A stretch of DNA of 64,000 bases from Lotus japonicus (GCF_012489685.1 NC_080044.1:30484369-30548368); one strand, 5' to 3'. Positions 11,633-23,088 are shown, numbered from the stretch's first letter. Program-made: numbers and translations. Notes: generated by a model from the letters alone, not told the origin.

Positions 11633-13584
11633 AGAGCTTTAGTAAGGTTGTCTGCTCTTTGGTGTTCAGATGAAATATGCTGAACCACTAAACTCTTGGC
11701 TTGCACCTTTTCTCTGACAAAGAAAATATCCATCTCTATGTGCTTAGTCCTTGTGTGAAGAATTGGGTTGTGAGTGAGCAGAACTGTGCTCATGTTATCA
11801 CATAGGACTTGAGGTGTTTGGAAAGGAATATTTAGTTCAGTCAACAGAGATTGAACTCATAATAGCTGAGCTGTGGTGTTATCAAGACTCCTATACTCTG
11901 CCTCAGTGCTAGATCTGGCCACCAGAGTTTGTTTCTTTGCTGTCCAAGAAATCAAATTGTGACCAAGGAATACACAAGAGCCAGAGGTAGACCTCCTATC
12001 ATCTGGGTCTGAACCCCAATCAGCATCACAGAAGGCTAGGAGAGGAAGAGGTTGTGCTAAGGAGCAAGGCTAAAGTAGGAGACCAAGAGAAAGTGTGCCT
12101 TTGAGATACCTAAGAATTCTCTCTACTGCCTTCCAATGTTCCTCATGTGGTTCAGCCATAAATTGACACACCTTGTTAACTGTAAAGGAAATTTCTGGCC
12201 TGGTGATGGTTGCATATTGGAGAGCCCCTACCACACTTTTGTATAGTGAAGAATCAGTCATGATTGTACCACCATGCTTAGATAATTCGCTGCCATGTTG
12301 CATTGGAGTAGAAATCCCAACTGCATCTGCCATACCAGCTTTGATTAACAAATCATTGATGTATTTGGACTGGTTAAGGAACAAATTACCATTAGAGAGA
12401 TGAGAAACTTGCACTCCTAGAAAATAGTCCAATTGGCCAAGCTGTTTGAGTGCAAAGGTGGAATGAAGCTTGTCAATCAGTTGTTGAGTTAGAGTCATGG
12501 AACGTCCATTGATGATAATATCATCAACATAGATAAGCATATAAATGCATCCTTGAGTAGAAGATAGAGTGAACAATGAAGGATCACACTTGCTAGCTGT
12601 GAATCCAAATGGTATGAGAGCCTCCTTTAGCCTTTGAAACCAAGCCCTTGGGGCCTGTTTTAGCCCATATAAGGCTTTGCGCAGTCTGCAAACTAGGGAC
12701 TTATCACCGTGTTCAAAACCAGGTGGCTGAGACATATATACTTCCTCCTCCAAAGCCCCATTCAGAAAAACATTGTTCACATCTAATTGCTGCAGTGCCC
12801 ACCCTTTAGAAATGGCTAAGGACAGAATAAGTCTTACTATGATGGGTTTAATAACTGGTGAGAAGGTATCTGAGTAGTCAAAGCCTTGAACTTGACTATA
12901 CCCCTTTGCTACAAGCCTTGCCTTGTACTTGTTGATTGTGCCATCTGAATTTTCTTTAATTCGAAAAATCCACTTGCAACCCACTGGATTTCTATTAGGA
13001 GGTAAAGGCACCAAGGACCAAGTCTCATTATCCATCAGGGCATTGTATTCCTCTTGCATGGCCTTGTACCATCTTTCATCCTTTAGAGTCTGTCTAACTG
13101 TGGTAGGTTCCAGCTGTGTAAGTAATAAGGTTGGCTGGAGTCTGGGTTTAACTATCCCAGACTTGGCACTTGTCTGCATTGCATGAGTGTTATGAGGAAT
13201 CTGAACTGCAGAAGTAGGTGCTAAACTAAGACCATTTGCAGCAGAAGAAGCACTTTGTGAATCAATATTCTGCAAAATCTGAATTGGAACAACAGTAGTA
13301 GTAGAGGAAGAACTAGGAAGAAGATCTCCTTGCTGCTGGTGCACAGAAGCATGATCTGATGAAGAATGGACAGGAGAATTAGACTGATGAGGGACTGAAT
13401 GAGTCTCTGCTGTAGGTGTAGGCATAGCAGGTGCTCTGGAAATAAGACGGATCATAGAGGATGGACCACACATATCTGAAGCAGAGGAAGAAGGAAAATA
13501 TGCTAGAAACATTTCTGCATAAGGAAACTTGTGCTCATGAAACAAAACATCTCTAGAAACATAGATTCTACCCGTGGAATCCAA
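11633..13584 (-). pseudogene. Element C reverse transcriptase and RNase H
   Basis: Reading on the minus strand, the open stretch 13584-12070 carries the copia RT: KWIFRIKENSDGT, ARLVAKGYSQ, LDVNNVFLNGALEEEVYM, ALYGLKQAPRAW and the catalytic box YVDDIII, which is intact. A stop after LGLLL (12070) is followed by RNase H sequence with further stops, including the 11844-11633 stretch (NPILHTRTKHIEMD, EHQRADNLTKALS). Solo LTR D cuts the element just beyond this. The product would have copied element RNA. It is a pseudogene because of the stops. Confidence 0.9.
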
Positions 13585-14859
13585 TCATTTATAGCCTTTG
13601 TGGCTAGATGAATATCCCAAGAAAACACATTCTTTAGAATGAAAAGACAATTTATTAGAGTTGTAGGGTCTGAGAAAAGGAAAACAAGCAGAACCAAAAA
13701 TCTTAAGACTAGAGTAATCTGGAAGTTTTCCATACAACTTAGAATAAGGACTTTGACCCTGTAGAGCAGCAAGAGGCATTCTATTAATGAGATAAGTGGC
13801 TGTTAAGAAGGCATGATCCCAATAATGAAGAGGAATATTAGCATGAGAAAGCAAGGTGAGACCAGTTTCAACAATATGCCTGTGTTTTCTTTCTACACTA
13901 CCAATTTGATGGTGTGTATGGGGACAGGTCAATCAATGTACAATACCTTGCTTAGCAAACACTGGAGTTAAAGGTTTAAACTCACTGCCCCCATCAGTTT
14001 GGACACTCTTAAGCTTGTGTCCAAACTGCAGTTCTATCATAGCTTGAAAATTAAGAAAGGTAGCTGTAGTATCTGATTTCTTTTTTAAAGGAAATATCCA
14101 AGTAAATTTAGTAAAGGCATCTACACATGTAAGAAAGTAGGTAAAGCCACAAGAGGATTCTTGAGGAGAAGGTCCCCAAAGATCTGCAAACACTAACTCA
14201 AAAGGCTAAGTGTAAATAGTAGAAGATAAAGTAGAAGGTAATTTTTGGGATTTATCCAAACAACAGGCTTTACAAAAAGTAAAAATACTTTTATTACTTG
14301 GTACTGGAATTTTACAATGAGACAAAGCTAGTTTTAAAACTTCATTATGGGGATGACCCATCCTATAATGCCACAAAGCATACAAAGGATTATCACTACT
14401 GCTGCTACTAAAACAGGAATCAGAATTCTTATTACTAGGATGTACAACTGAAGAATCAGAAGAAAGACAAGCACTAGTAGCTAAAGCAACTTTATTAGAA
14501 GACTGTGAAACAAGTGCAGCCTGAGGTGAAACTTGAGCAGAAGACTTGATCAAAGACCCTTGCAATGGCAGCAAAGAGGCTTGAGTAAGAGGACCATCAA
14601 AGGAATAAAGGCCATCCTCTCTTACACTACCCATGAGTAGAAGCTCAGATGTGTCCTGATGACGAACACAACAATAATTTGCATGAAAAGAAAAGAACAC
14701 ATTATTATCTTTAGCAAACCGACTAACAGAAACTAAATTTTTGGTAATAGAAGGACCAAGTAGAAGATTTTTAAGAACTATAACAGCTTTAGGATTAAAC
14801 ACAGAGGTTAGAGAAGCAGAACCTATGGTTTGGATAGGAAATCCTTGTCCATTCCCCAT
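13585..14859 (-). pseudogene. Element C GAG-pre-integrase and integrase
   Basis: The GAG-pre-integrase segment (LWHYRMGHPHNEVLKLAL, then a C-x2-C finger around FCKACCL) is at about 14480-14210. After an in-frame TAG the integrase core runs FADLWGPSP (first D), VQTDGGSEF (second D) and, after another stop at 13935-13930, HHQIGSVERKHRHI (E). A further stop separates it from RT at 13585. The three catalytic acids are still visible, but the frame is broken at least three times. Confidence 0.88.
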
Positions 14860-14865
14860 GTAGAT

Positions 14866-15459
14866 CTATTCTGGTGCACTCACTGGAATGTTGTCTACTA
14901 GAACTGTAGGATTGTTCGTCACATGATGTGTTGCTCCAGAGTATGGGAACCACTGTACAGTAGGTGCTTGACCAAAACCTTGTTGAGTTGGAACTGTGGC
15001 AAGCATGGCTTGTAGAGCAGCACCAAGTATGCCCTGAGGTGAAGTAGCTGGCTGATTTGACATAGCCTGTGGTGAAGCTGAAGAGAAGGCTTGATGCAAG
15101 TTAGATGCTCGAGGAATAACACCCTGAGTGTTCCATGGACTGGAAGTAGCAAAGTGAGAACCAGTAGTAGCATGAGGATTCCAGTGTCCTTGTAGTGAAG
15201 GCATTCCAATATTAGCAAATCCCCAAGGCTGCGACCACTGTGGAATTGAACCAGACATTGCAGCTCCAATTGTGGTATATGGTCCAAAACCCCCAATTTG
15301 GGATCCTGGAAACCCTAAATTCGAGAAAGGACCAAAAGCCCCAAATTGAGGACCAGGAAACCCTAAATTTTGACCAGGTGCTGGAACTCCAGAATTGAAA
15401 TGACCAGAAGTAGAATTAGATGTCGAATTAGGAGTGGAAGAGGTCGAATTTGGTTTGGA
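14866..15459 (-). pseudogene. Element C gag-pol linker and aspartic protease
   Basis: A Gly/Pro/Gln-rich linker (GFPGPQFGAFGPF) leads into the protease motif, which reads PYSGATHHVTNN where copia proteases have DSG. The catalytic aspartate codon has become tyrosine. A stop follows VSAPE at 14866. The protease would be inactive even if translated. Confidence 0.8.
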
Positions 15460-16410
15460 CTAGCAAGAAGCCAGATCGTAACCAAATTTGTTGCAGTATG
15501 AACATTGAAGGTTGCCACGCCCGCGTCCACGACCGCGTCCATAGCTTCCACCATAGCTACCATCAGTGCGCGTGCTAGTGTCGCTGTTTTGTGCATCTGA
15601 AGTCGCGTCAGAAGGTGGTGTGTACGTTGCCGGTGGTGGTGCAGTAGGTGCGGCGGTGGTTGTGGCCACTGAGGTGCCGTTTGAGACTGCTGTGGCGATG
15701 CCTGAGCAAGAAACGCAGAAGCAGTGGAGTTAGAGAGCTACTTCTTCTTGCTCAACGCGAGCTTCATGTGCGATTATCATGGCTTCTACTTCAGAAATTG
15801 TGAAAAGCATATCACGACTATAGATCACTGTCATGAGTGCGCTATACTCATTTGGAAGACCATCAAAGATGGCTTCAAGATGAGCACGAAACTGCACAGG
15901 TTCTCCAATGGAAGAAAGAGGGTCGACGATGGTCTTGATATGCTTCAAATACTCTGATGCAGTTTTGCTTCCCTTCGAGACATTCTTCAGTTCAGATCGC
16001 AATTGAGCAGATTGAGCTCGCAGTCGAGCATTGAAGAAGGTGTGTACTTCCTCCCAAATCTGCCATGAATGTCTGCACTGAATCATAGTAGGAAGCAGAG
16101 AAGAAGACAGGGTAGAAAGCAACCAAGTGAAAAGGATTGAATCTTGTTGTTCCCACTCTATGTAAGGAGAATTCTCATTCTCTGCTTCTTGATCTTCTGT
16201 AGTGAAACACCGAACTGGAATTTGTGGTGGATTTTGCACAAACTTCTGCAGTTTGTGAGCTCTGATCACTCCTTCAACAAGTTGATTCCATGAGTGAAAA
16301 TTTGTATCATCGAGTTTGATGATTGCATGAGAGAGAGGTTTCTCCTGCGCAGATGAAGAGAGAAGAGCGGAAGAAGATGATGAAGCGGAAGAAGATGATG
16401 AATCTGCCAT
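15460..16410 (-). pseudogene. Element C gag
   Basis: The start is the ATG at 16410, 11 bases inside the PBS, giving a Ser-rich leader, then a copia capsid region (KLDDTNFHSWNQL, ILFTWLLSTL, SASEYLKHIK-like) to a TAA at 15730. A basic Gly-Arg stretch (YGRGRGRGRG) precedes a zinc knuckle CSYCNKFGYDLASC in which the expected His is Tyr. The stop, frame disturbance and damaged knuckle mark a dead gag. Confidence 0.85.
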
Positions 16411-16420
16411 GGATCGTTAC

Positions 16421-16433
16421 GCTCTGGATACCA
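16421..16433 (-). promoter_or_regulatory. Element C primer-binding site
   Basis: On the minus strand TGGTATCCAGAGC directly follows the 5' LTR. It matches the 3' end of plant initiator tRNA-Met except for one extra C. Confidence 0.85.
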
Positions 16434-16695
16434 TGATAGAAGAAACTGAATTAGGGAAAAGAGAGATAGAGAGAGAAATAAGATATGAATCTTTGTATTA
16501 TTATTCTTAGTTGTTACAACTGAAGAGACTTCATTATATAGAAGCACATGGCTTGCAGAGCAAGAAACATATCCTAACAGAAAGCTTAACAGTTTCATAA
16601 CTGCTCATAACTAGCAGTAACATAAAGCTAACTGCACGTGTCCAGCTGGCACTGCTAACACATAACCGGTATTTTATATCCTATATACACTAATA
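16434..16695 (-). repeat. Element C 5' LTR
   Basis: This 262-bp copy of the LTR at 7350-7633 contains the same TTATATAGAAGC and CAGCTGGCAC blocks. Its outer end reads ACTAATA where the other copy has ACTAATACA, so the terminal CA (TG on the element strand) is lost. Confidence 0.9.
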
Positions 16696-17196
16696 AGGAA
16701 GCTACTTCTTCTATCGCCAACGTAGTCCCTTGGAAGAAGCTGTGGGCAGCAACAGTTTCTACTAAGGTAAAGCATTTTGCTTTCAAGGCCCGTACCAACA
16801 CTCTTCCTTGTAGAGCAAATCTGGCTAGAAAGGGGGTTCAAGTTGAGGAGTGTTGTCCTCTCTGTCACCAGTGAGTTCTTGAAATTGTGCATCACTTGTT
16901 CTTTGCGTGCGAATGGGCTCGTGTGGCGTGGTTTTCACACCCGCTTGGTCTTCAAACTGATGGGATACAAGAGGCTTCTTCTCCCTGGATTGCTGATTTC
17001 ATTCGCAGCCATGACGCAGAGACGGTGGGTTTGTTCCTGCAAGGAATGTATGGGATGTGGCAAGCGTGTAATGAAGCTTTTTTTCAGAACATTGTACTTC
17101 CGCCAGAGGTAGCTATGAGTGCAGCTATTAATTCTTTGACAGATTGGAAGGAGGTGCAACAGAGGAGGGATCGAGTTAATGGTACGGAAGAAAGGG
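16696..17196 (+). pseudogene. LINE-1 ORF2 fragment 2 (zf-RVT region)
   Basis: The plus-strand reading gives VPWKKLWAATVSTKVKHFAF, then LPCRANLARKGV, then a zinc-finger-like CCPLCHQ, a stop, and VHHLFFACEWARVAWF. This is the zf-RVT pattern found after RT in plant LINEs. It ends at the AAGGG target site of element B, and the frame resumes at 43861. Confidence 0.85.
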
Positions 17197-18419
17197 TGAT
17201 AAGAGTATAATTGATGCACTTTATGTGTGTCTTTATAAGCTTCATTATATACATTTTTGTGCTTAATTGTTATCACTTAGCCATGTTCTGACCATTAATG
17301 CTTAATTGGATTATTCATATAAAAGTGCTTAATTCTACACTTTTAGTTTCTGTGACTCTTTTTCTAGAACAGGTTAAATCTGGATCTACAAATATTCAAA
17401 TAGGGCGAATAATATATCGTTGGAAAGCTAACTCGAAGCCCTACAACTTTCATGTTCATCACAATTCGATAACCAGCCTTGAACTTGGTCCGAATTTCCT
17501 TGCAAAGTTGCTGTCGCTAATCGTGCGAGTCTGGAACAGTCTGCACTAAAATGATCATATCTTGGGCTACAGAACTCCGAATTAGGATCCGATTAAAGGC
17601 TCGCGAAGCTTACTTAAAGAGCTATGATTCTCATGTTTACCTTGATTGAAGATTCAAACTCCTTGTGGGACCCCTGAATGCCTTTCAACAGATTACTCCT
17701 TTATGTGGGCCCAATTTTGTGAAGATTTAGATAACAAGGATTGTTACTTGATGATCAAGTTTATTTATTAGTATAGATATGTGAGTTTAGGCTTTTGTTA
17801 GACACCACCTCATCTCACCGTAACCTCTTCCACCTCCTCCTCATATCTCTCCATCTTTTTTAATATGAGTTGCTAAACTCCATAGTTAGTCTTAGGATTT
17901 TTAATATTATTGTGTTTGCAAACTTGAGGTTCTATTCTTAATGCGAATTTGTTCTTATTAATCATCTTCATCTCTATTTCGGATCTAGGGTTTGCTTAAT
18001 TCCTTAGTTTTAGAAATAAGAGTTTATGCATGTTCGCTTAATTCATGTTAGTTCGTAACTGTTTCTTAATCGCTCAGTTTAGGAAACTGTGAATTAATTT
18101 TCGCTTAGTTAATTAGTTCTCACGAATTAGGAAATTCATAAGGAATAATTAATCTTTTGTAACCAATGAAGGTTTTCTTCACTTGAATGTTATAATTCGA
18201 TGACTAACGCTTTCTCTCTTCTGTCTGATCTATTTAATTATTGCTTTGTTACCTTCTATCAAATCAATCAAAAACCCCCCTTTTTATTTGCTTTTGTTTT
18301 ACTCTAATATCAATTAATAATTTATCAAGTCCTTGTGAGAACGATCCTGGTGTTCAACACCTTGTACTGCATTCAAAGCAAAAATACTTTGACACGCACC
18401 CACGACAATGCTTTCGTCA
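17197..18419 (+). repeat. Element B 5' LTR
   Basis: This 1,223-bp repeat matches 42620-43855 end to end with scattered substitutions and short indels. It begins TGATAAGAGTATAATTG and ends GACAATGCTTTCGTCA. Confidence 0.93.
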
Positions 18420-18422
18420 AAT

Positions 18423-18440
18423 TGGCACCGTTGCCGGGGA
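18423..18440 (+). promoter_or_regulatory. Element B primer-binding site
   Basis: TGGCACCGTTGCCGGGGA lies three bases after the 5' LTR. It matches the tRNA-Asp-type PBS known from Athila elements (TGGCGCCGTTGCCGGGGA) with one change. This is the main sign of the element's lineage. Confidence 0.85.
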
Positions 18441-18960
18441 CTTTGGTGATTATTAATTGATTTTTGAGTATTTATATTATTTTCGTTTTTATTAAAAAGA
18501 CAAAAAAAAAGACAAGCGGTTACTATTAGATTTTCTTTTATTTATTAGATTGTAGGTTTTGTTTTTGTTTTATATCTCCTATTTTATATCTATCTCATAT
18601 CTTTTATCCCAATCTCATATCTTTTAATTCTCTTTCTTATCTCTATTTTTATATCACTATCTTCTTTTTTATTTCTCTATCTTTTATGTCTTTTATTTTA
18701 TTTTGCTATCTTTTCTATTTTATTTCCCTTCATCTTATTACTATTATTTCTATCATTAGTTTTTTTTTTCCTTTCTCGAAAACTAACTATTTTGTTTTGT
18801 TTTCTTTCCAGATCCTTTGTTTTTTTTTTATTTGTTTAGTTTTTTTTTTTATTCTCGTTACTATTTTTCCCACTAACATATTTTTATCTTTTGTAATTTT
18901 TTTTTGTGGTGAAAAAAAAAAACGGAACACAAGTGTTAGTTTTCGGAGTTTCTTTTCAGT
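18441..18960 (+). other. Element B leader, T-rich, non-coding
   Basis: A pyrimidine-rich leader (repeated TATCTC, TTTTATTT and T runs) separates the PBS from the gag-like ORF. I see no coding potential or hairpin worth naming; a long T-rich leader is common in such elements. Confidence 0.5.
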
Positions 18961-18961
18961 G

Positions 18962-20332
18962 ATGGAAGCTAAACTTGATAAGCTAGAAGCCAAACTCGAC
19001 GAGCTAATATTTTCTCTTACATAAATGTTGCTTAAGAACCATCAACAACAATTTGAGTCACCTCAATGTTATCCACAAGAGAATTTTGAAAATATTTGGT
19101 GTGACCCACCTTGCTATCATCCACAAGAGCAATTCCAGCAACCTATTTATGCACCACCATGCTATTATCCGCAAGAGGAATTTCAATATCCTTTTCATGA
19201 TCCACATCATTCACAAGAGGAATTCCATCAACCTTGGAATGATCCACCCCAATTTTTGGAAGACTTTTCAAAGCAATATGAAGCAAACCAGGGCCAATAT
19301 CAACAACAGACAAACAATCTTGCACCACCATCTAAAGAGTTGTCGTTTGAAGAATTGGTGAAACAGTTTGCAATCCATAACATGCAATTCCAGCAAGAAA
19401 CTAGATCTGTCATTCAAAGACAAGATGTCTCCATTGAGAATTTAACCAACCAATTAGGACATATGGCTACCTCATTGAACACACTGCTAGTCGCACGCGC
19501 TCACAAATTACAACATGAAGTTAATGCGGAGATTGATGATGAAGTTAATCCTTGTGTTGATACTCATCTAGATGCTAGCACTGATGGTTCTGGTGATGTT
19601 AATGAATTTGAAGTCGATGTTGCTTCTGATGCTAATTCTAATGATGAAGACAACAAACAAGAAATACATCTCCCTCTTCCACAGAGAACTTATGAGAGTG
19701 AGAAGATGTATCCTGGTGAAGAAGAAAATGAGTTGTTGGATGATTTCAAGAAGTGTTTTGCAAGGGATGAAGTTAAGAAGATGGATGTAGAACGTGGATC
19801 TAAATTAGAAATTTTTCCACATAAGCCGCTTTTAATTAATCTAGACATTTTTGAAAAAGTCGTGCTTATTGGAGACTCTGTTGATTGCAAGCAGTCAATT
19901 TCCATGGAGGAATATTTTTTGAAACCTCTACCAAAACCTCCAAACAAAGAGTTGATTGTTGAATGTACTGATTTTTCATTTTCACTCAAAATGAACATTG
20001 TCATGAGTCATGCTGAAGGTGCTAGAAAAAAGTTTGGGTTTGTTAAGATTGTTGCAGATGAGATCCCTCCAAAGCCACCTGACTTGTGGATTGTTGCTGC
20101 TGTGCCTCAAGACTATGAACTTCCCCTTAATTCAAGGCCTCCACCGGACCCAGGTGTTAGCATTTTCAGAGTATTACCAGGTTTCATGTCTCACCAGCTC
20201 CCTTCATCCCTGGTTTTTCCTAACCTTGATCTTTTATTACACTTGTCTAATTTATTTAATGATTTGTGCCTCACATTGTGGACAATGTGTGATTTAAGTG
20301 TGGGGGTAGGAATATTATTTAGGAGTAGTTGA
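18962..20332 (+). CDS. Element B gag-like protein
   Basis: The long ORF is 19025-20332 (435 codons). Directly upstream and in the same frame lies an ATG at 18962 followed by a 20-residue coiled-coil-like stretch (MEAKLDKLEAKLDELIFSLT) and a TAA, so the original start was probably 18962 and the TAA a later nonsense change, or the 5' stretch is an upstream ORF. The protein starts with Gln/Pro/Tyr-rich repeats around YPQE and HPQE, then LSFEELVKQFAIHNMQFQQE and ENLTNQLGHMATSLN, which resembles the region after capsid in Athila/Tat gag, then an acidic stretch. No zinc knuckle or enzyme motif is visible. The C-terminal third is unrecognised. Confidence 0.65.
20296..20307 (+). promoter_or_regulatory. 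AAGTGTGGGGGT motif, first of three in element B
   Basis: The 12-base motif also occurs at 41860-41871 and at 42605-42616. The last copy lies just before the 3' LTR and is probably the working polypurine tract. The internal copies could be extra priming sites or traces of rearrangement. Confidence 0.5.
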
Positions 20333-20506
20333 ACCTCAGTTAGGATAGCTTGCAATTTTAATTTATTTGCTTTGTTTTTATTGTTTTCAATAAAATAGTT
20401 CACACTTTTTCAATGAGTTTTAGAGATGCTGAATTTGTGAGCAATATAACCACTTTTATATTAAATTACATGTCTCTTTTGGATGAAGTTGCTTGCATTT
20501 TGAGTT

Positions 20507-21716
20507 TGAAGGTATGAAAAACGGTAGAAAGGGAGGGGTTTGAATAGCGTTTTCAGAATAAAACTTCCACCTTAAGATTTTAACAAATCTTTCGAGACAC
20601 AAGTAAAGTGCTTAAGATAAGAGATGAGAAAAGCACACAAGGATTTTATCCTGGTTCACTTGATGAATCACTCAAGCTAGTCCAGTCCACCCGTGAAGGT
20701 GATTTCTTCCTTCTTAGAATGAAGGCAATCCACTAATCAGAGATTTGTTACAACTGCACTTGAAACCTACAAGTGACTAACAATACTCTGACTTAGCTCA
20801 CACTAAGATTCACTCTCTTAGTCTTCTCTAGGATCCGATCAACCTTGATCTCCTAAAGGTAAACTAAACAACTGTTTAAGAAATATTGTTTACAAAGAAA
20901 TTGCTTCTGAAAAGCTTGTAGTAAACACAATGAATTCAATGAAGAAAGAATGCTTAGAAGTTTTGAATATTGCTTGCGCGTATAAGTTTCTTCCAACCGC
21001 ATCTTTCAGTCTTCAGCCTCTATAAATACTCCAAGGATTAGGGTTTGAACACTGCATGGGAATGCTAGTTGGAGGGCAGATCTGGGATTTCCAGCTTCTG
21101 CTGTGGCTGAGTATGTTAGGTTAGGTCGTCAGGATAGTACATTTGCTTTTGTACTTTGGATAGTGACGTGACCTTTAACCTTGTTGACTTCTGATAAGAT
21201 GAATGCTTCGTGTTGGAACTTGTGAAGCTTGTTGATCAGAGTCAGAGGGAAGCATGGATCCTCTGACCGTTGTACCTTCTGATTCTGAACTCAGAGGAAA
21301 GTACTTGGTCTTCAGAGCCATTTTGCTTCTGGACTTCAGAGTCTTTACTTTTCAACTTCTGGGTCTTCAGAGTCTTCTACACCATCAGAACTTCTGAGAC
21401 TTCAGAGTGTCTGGGTTATCAGAACGTCTGGATCTTCAGAACTTCAAGTGAGGTGAGTCCATATCAGAGCTTGATTAACTTCAGATCTTCTGAAGCTTTT
21501 CTACTGTTCAGATTGAACATAGATATTGCGAAAGCGTTGCTAGGGTCACTCTTTAAGCAAAGTGCTTCTGATTTGTGTGAGATTATGTTAAGGTTAGAGC
21601 CTGTTAAGAGCACACTCAGAAAACACGTTAGAGTACCATAACTGTTCATACTAAAATGTTAACTTGTAATCATCAAAACATAGAGTTGTACTACATGATC
21701 ATAACTTGATCTTACA
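20507..21716 (-). repeat. Element A 3' LTR
   Basis: This 1,210-bp repeat matches 40233-41445 with few differences by eye. A TATA-like CTATAAATAC (plus-strand TATAAATAC at ~21021) and CTCCAAGG lie mid-LTR. The 78-base block of CTTCAGAGTCTTC-type repeats near 21300-21450 is rich in TCAGA words typical of this LTR family. Confidence 0.93.
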
Positions 21717-21730
21717 ATCTCCCCCTTTTT
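21717..21730 (-). promoter_or_regulatory. Element A polypurine tract
   Basis: On the minus strand AAAAAGGGGGAGAT directly precedes the 3' LTR start TGTAAGATC. Confidence 0.88.
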
Positions 21731-22494
21731 GATGATGACAAAACCAAGTATTTTGATGAACAATTCTTAAACAATAAACTGAATTCACTCAGAGTTTAGA
21801 GAAATAGAATTAGACTTATCCTGATGTGAATGGTTTATTTTGCTCATTCTGAATCCAAGTCACAGCTTGATTCTGAGCTTAGCTCCCCCTGAATCTAAGA
21901 CTTAATGAAAACGTTAGTGATATCTAGATTCTGGGCTAAATAATAAAAGAGTTCAGAGTGAAAACGCATGACATAGATGAAATGAAATAATCTGAGCGCA
22001 TAAGTATTCAGAGTCACGAGTAGGGTATCAGAGTAAACCAATATCACTTCAGAAGAAGTGAAATGTATTCCTTGTATTTGCCCAGTGACACATCTATGGT
22101 CATAAAGGTGGAACTCTTAAATTCTCCAAAAGAAAAAGAAATCACACTAACACAGCTTACACATAAAAAACTGGGTTATACTCCCCCTTTTTGTCATAAG
22201 CAAAAAGCTTGGGGTGTGAAAAACTTAGCTTGAAGTACAAGGTACTCCCCCTTAGAGAAGGTCTAAGTTTCAAAAAGATGGAGAAGAAATTAATGATGAA
22301 AAAGAAATTAGCGAATTAATGAAAGGAATCAATGCATATGTAGAACGTTTACCACGGGCCACGGGAGTAAAGAGAAGCTTCAGTTACCAAAGACTTATCC
22401 TCGAGAAACTGCAAGAGCAATAACTTCCGGAGAGAGAAGGATGCTTATATAGGAACACTGTAAGCTTCACAACAAGATTACTTTCGAATCACAA
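21731..22494 (-). other. Element A 3' non-coding region with extra G-run tracts
   Basis: No sense ORF is seen. Three further polypurine-like tracts occur on the minus strand: AGGGGGAGCT-type at 21883-21890, AAAAAGGGGGAG at 22181-22192 and AAGGGGGAGT at 22245-22253. On the plus strand a TATATA at 22446-22451 lies 44 bases before the antisense ORF. Confidence 0.55.
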
Positions 22495-22887
22495 ATGGTG
22501 TCATACATGGTTGCATTGGAAGAGCTCAGAAAGAAGGCTTTTGATGAAGATCTGTTCATCAATGTGAGGCACCCAGAGGGTTCGAGAACCATACATGAGC
22601 TGACTACAACGCTGCTGGAAAAGGATCTCAGTCCAGAATTGGAGAAATATCTGAGGGAGTTCCTCTGCTTCGTGGAGGAGATTCAGGAGCTTTGCAAGCT
22701 GGAGCTGAATCTGCTGGAGGAGAAGGAAGCAGTGGAGAAGGATCTGGAGACGATGGAAGAGAGTCTGGAGAGGGATGAGCTGAGCAACAGGCTCTGCAAC
22801 ATAGAGTACATACTCGATCGTCTGGAGAAGGAAAGAGTAGAGCAGCGCCAAGAGTGTAGGAGAATGAGTAAGGATCCTCCATTCTAG
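22495..22887 (+). CDS. Antisense coiled-coil ORF inside element A
   Basis: A 130-codon ORF runs opposite to all other genes of element A, between the env-like ORF and the polypurine tract. It starts ATG GTG TCA and reads MVSYMVALEELRKKAF, then FINVRHPEGSRTIHEL, then a long Glu/Leu/Lys-rich helix (LREFLCFVEEIQELCKLEL, EKDLETMEESLERDEL) ending RRMSKDPPF. Heptad-like hydrophobic spacing suggests a coiled coil. Base composition is higher in G+C than the surrounding non-coding DNA, and a TATATA lies at 22446. I do not recognise the protein. It may be an element-borne accessory gene or a captured host gene. The overlapping minus-strand frame has poorer composition and is probably a shadow. Confidence 0.6.
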   Translation: MVSYMVALEELRKKAFDEDLFINVRHPEGSRTIHELTTTLLEKDLSPELEKYLREFLCFVEEIQELCKLELNLLEEKEAVEKDLETMEESLERDELSNRLCNIEYILDRLEKERVEQRQECRRMSKDPPF

Positions 22888-23088
22888 AAAAATGCAGATG
22901 TATGATGATGTAGTATGTAATATTGAGATATGATATATAAAGAAAAGCAATTTTCAGATATATGTTGTGTTAAATGCAAGAAGAAAAACGAAATAAATAA
23001 TCACATAAGGCAATAATGAGACTAAAAACATAGAACAAATAACTAAAAGTTTATCAAACAAAGAGGAAAACGAGAGAGATCCTAAAAA

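Larger units (their letters stand above)
7350..16695 (-). mobile_element. Element C: Ty1/copia retrotransposon in LINE-1
   Basis: LTRs lie at 7350-7633 and 16434-16695, with a minus-strand PBS beside the right LTR and a polypurine tract beside the left one. The 5-base flanks are GGGAA (7345-7349) and AGGAA (16696-16700), one mismatch. The outer right LTR end has lost its terminal two bases. Without nested solo LTR D the element is about 5.4 kb, normal for copia. The two LTRs differ by a 22-base deletion and many substitutions, so it is older than B and A. All coding segments contain stops. Confidence 0.92.

Noticed and set aside
18686..19024. 112-codon ORF, Phe-rich
   Set aside because: Mostly translated T runs of the element B leader; only its last 21 codons, from the ATG at 18962, may matter.
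22501..22950. 149-codon minus-strand ORF
   Set aside because: It is the complement of the 22495-22887 ORF; its Leu/His/Phe-rich protein looks like a shadow of an acidic coiled coil.
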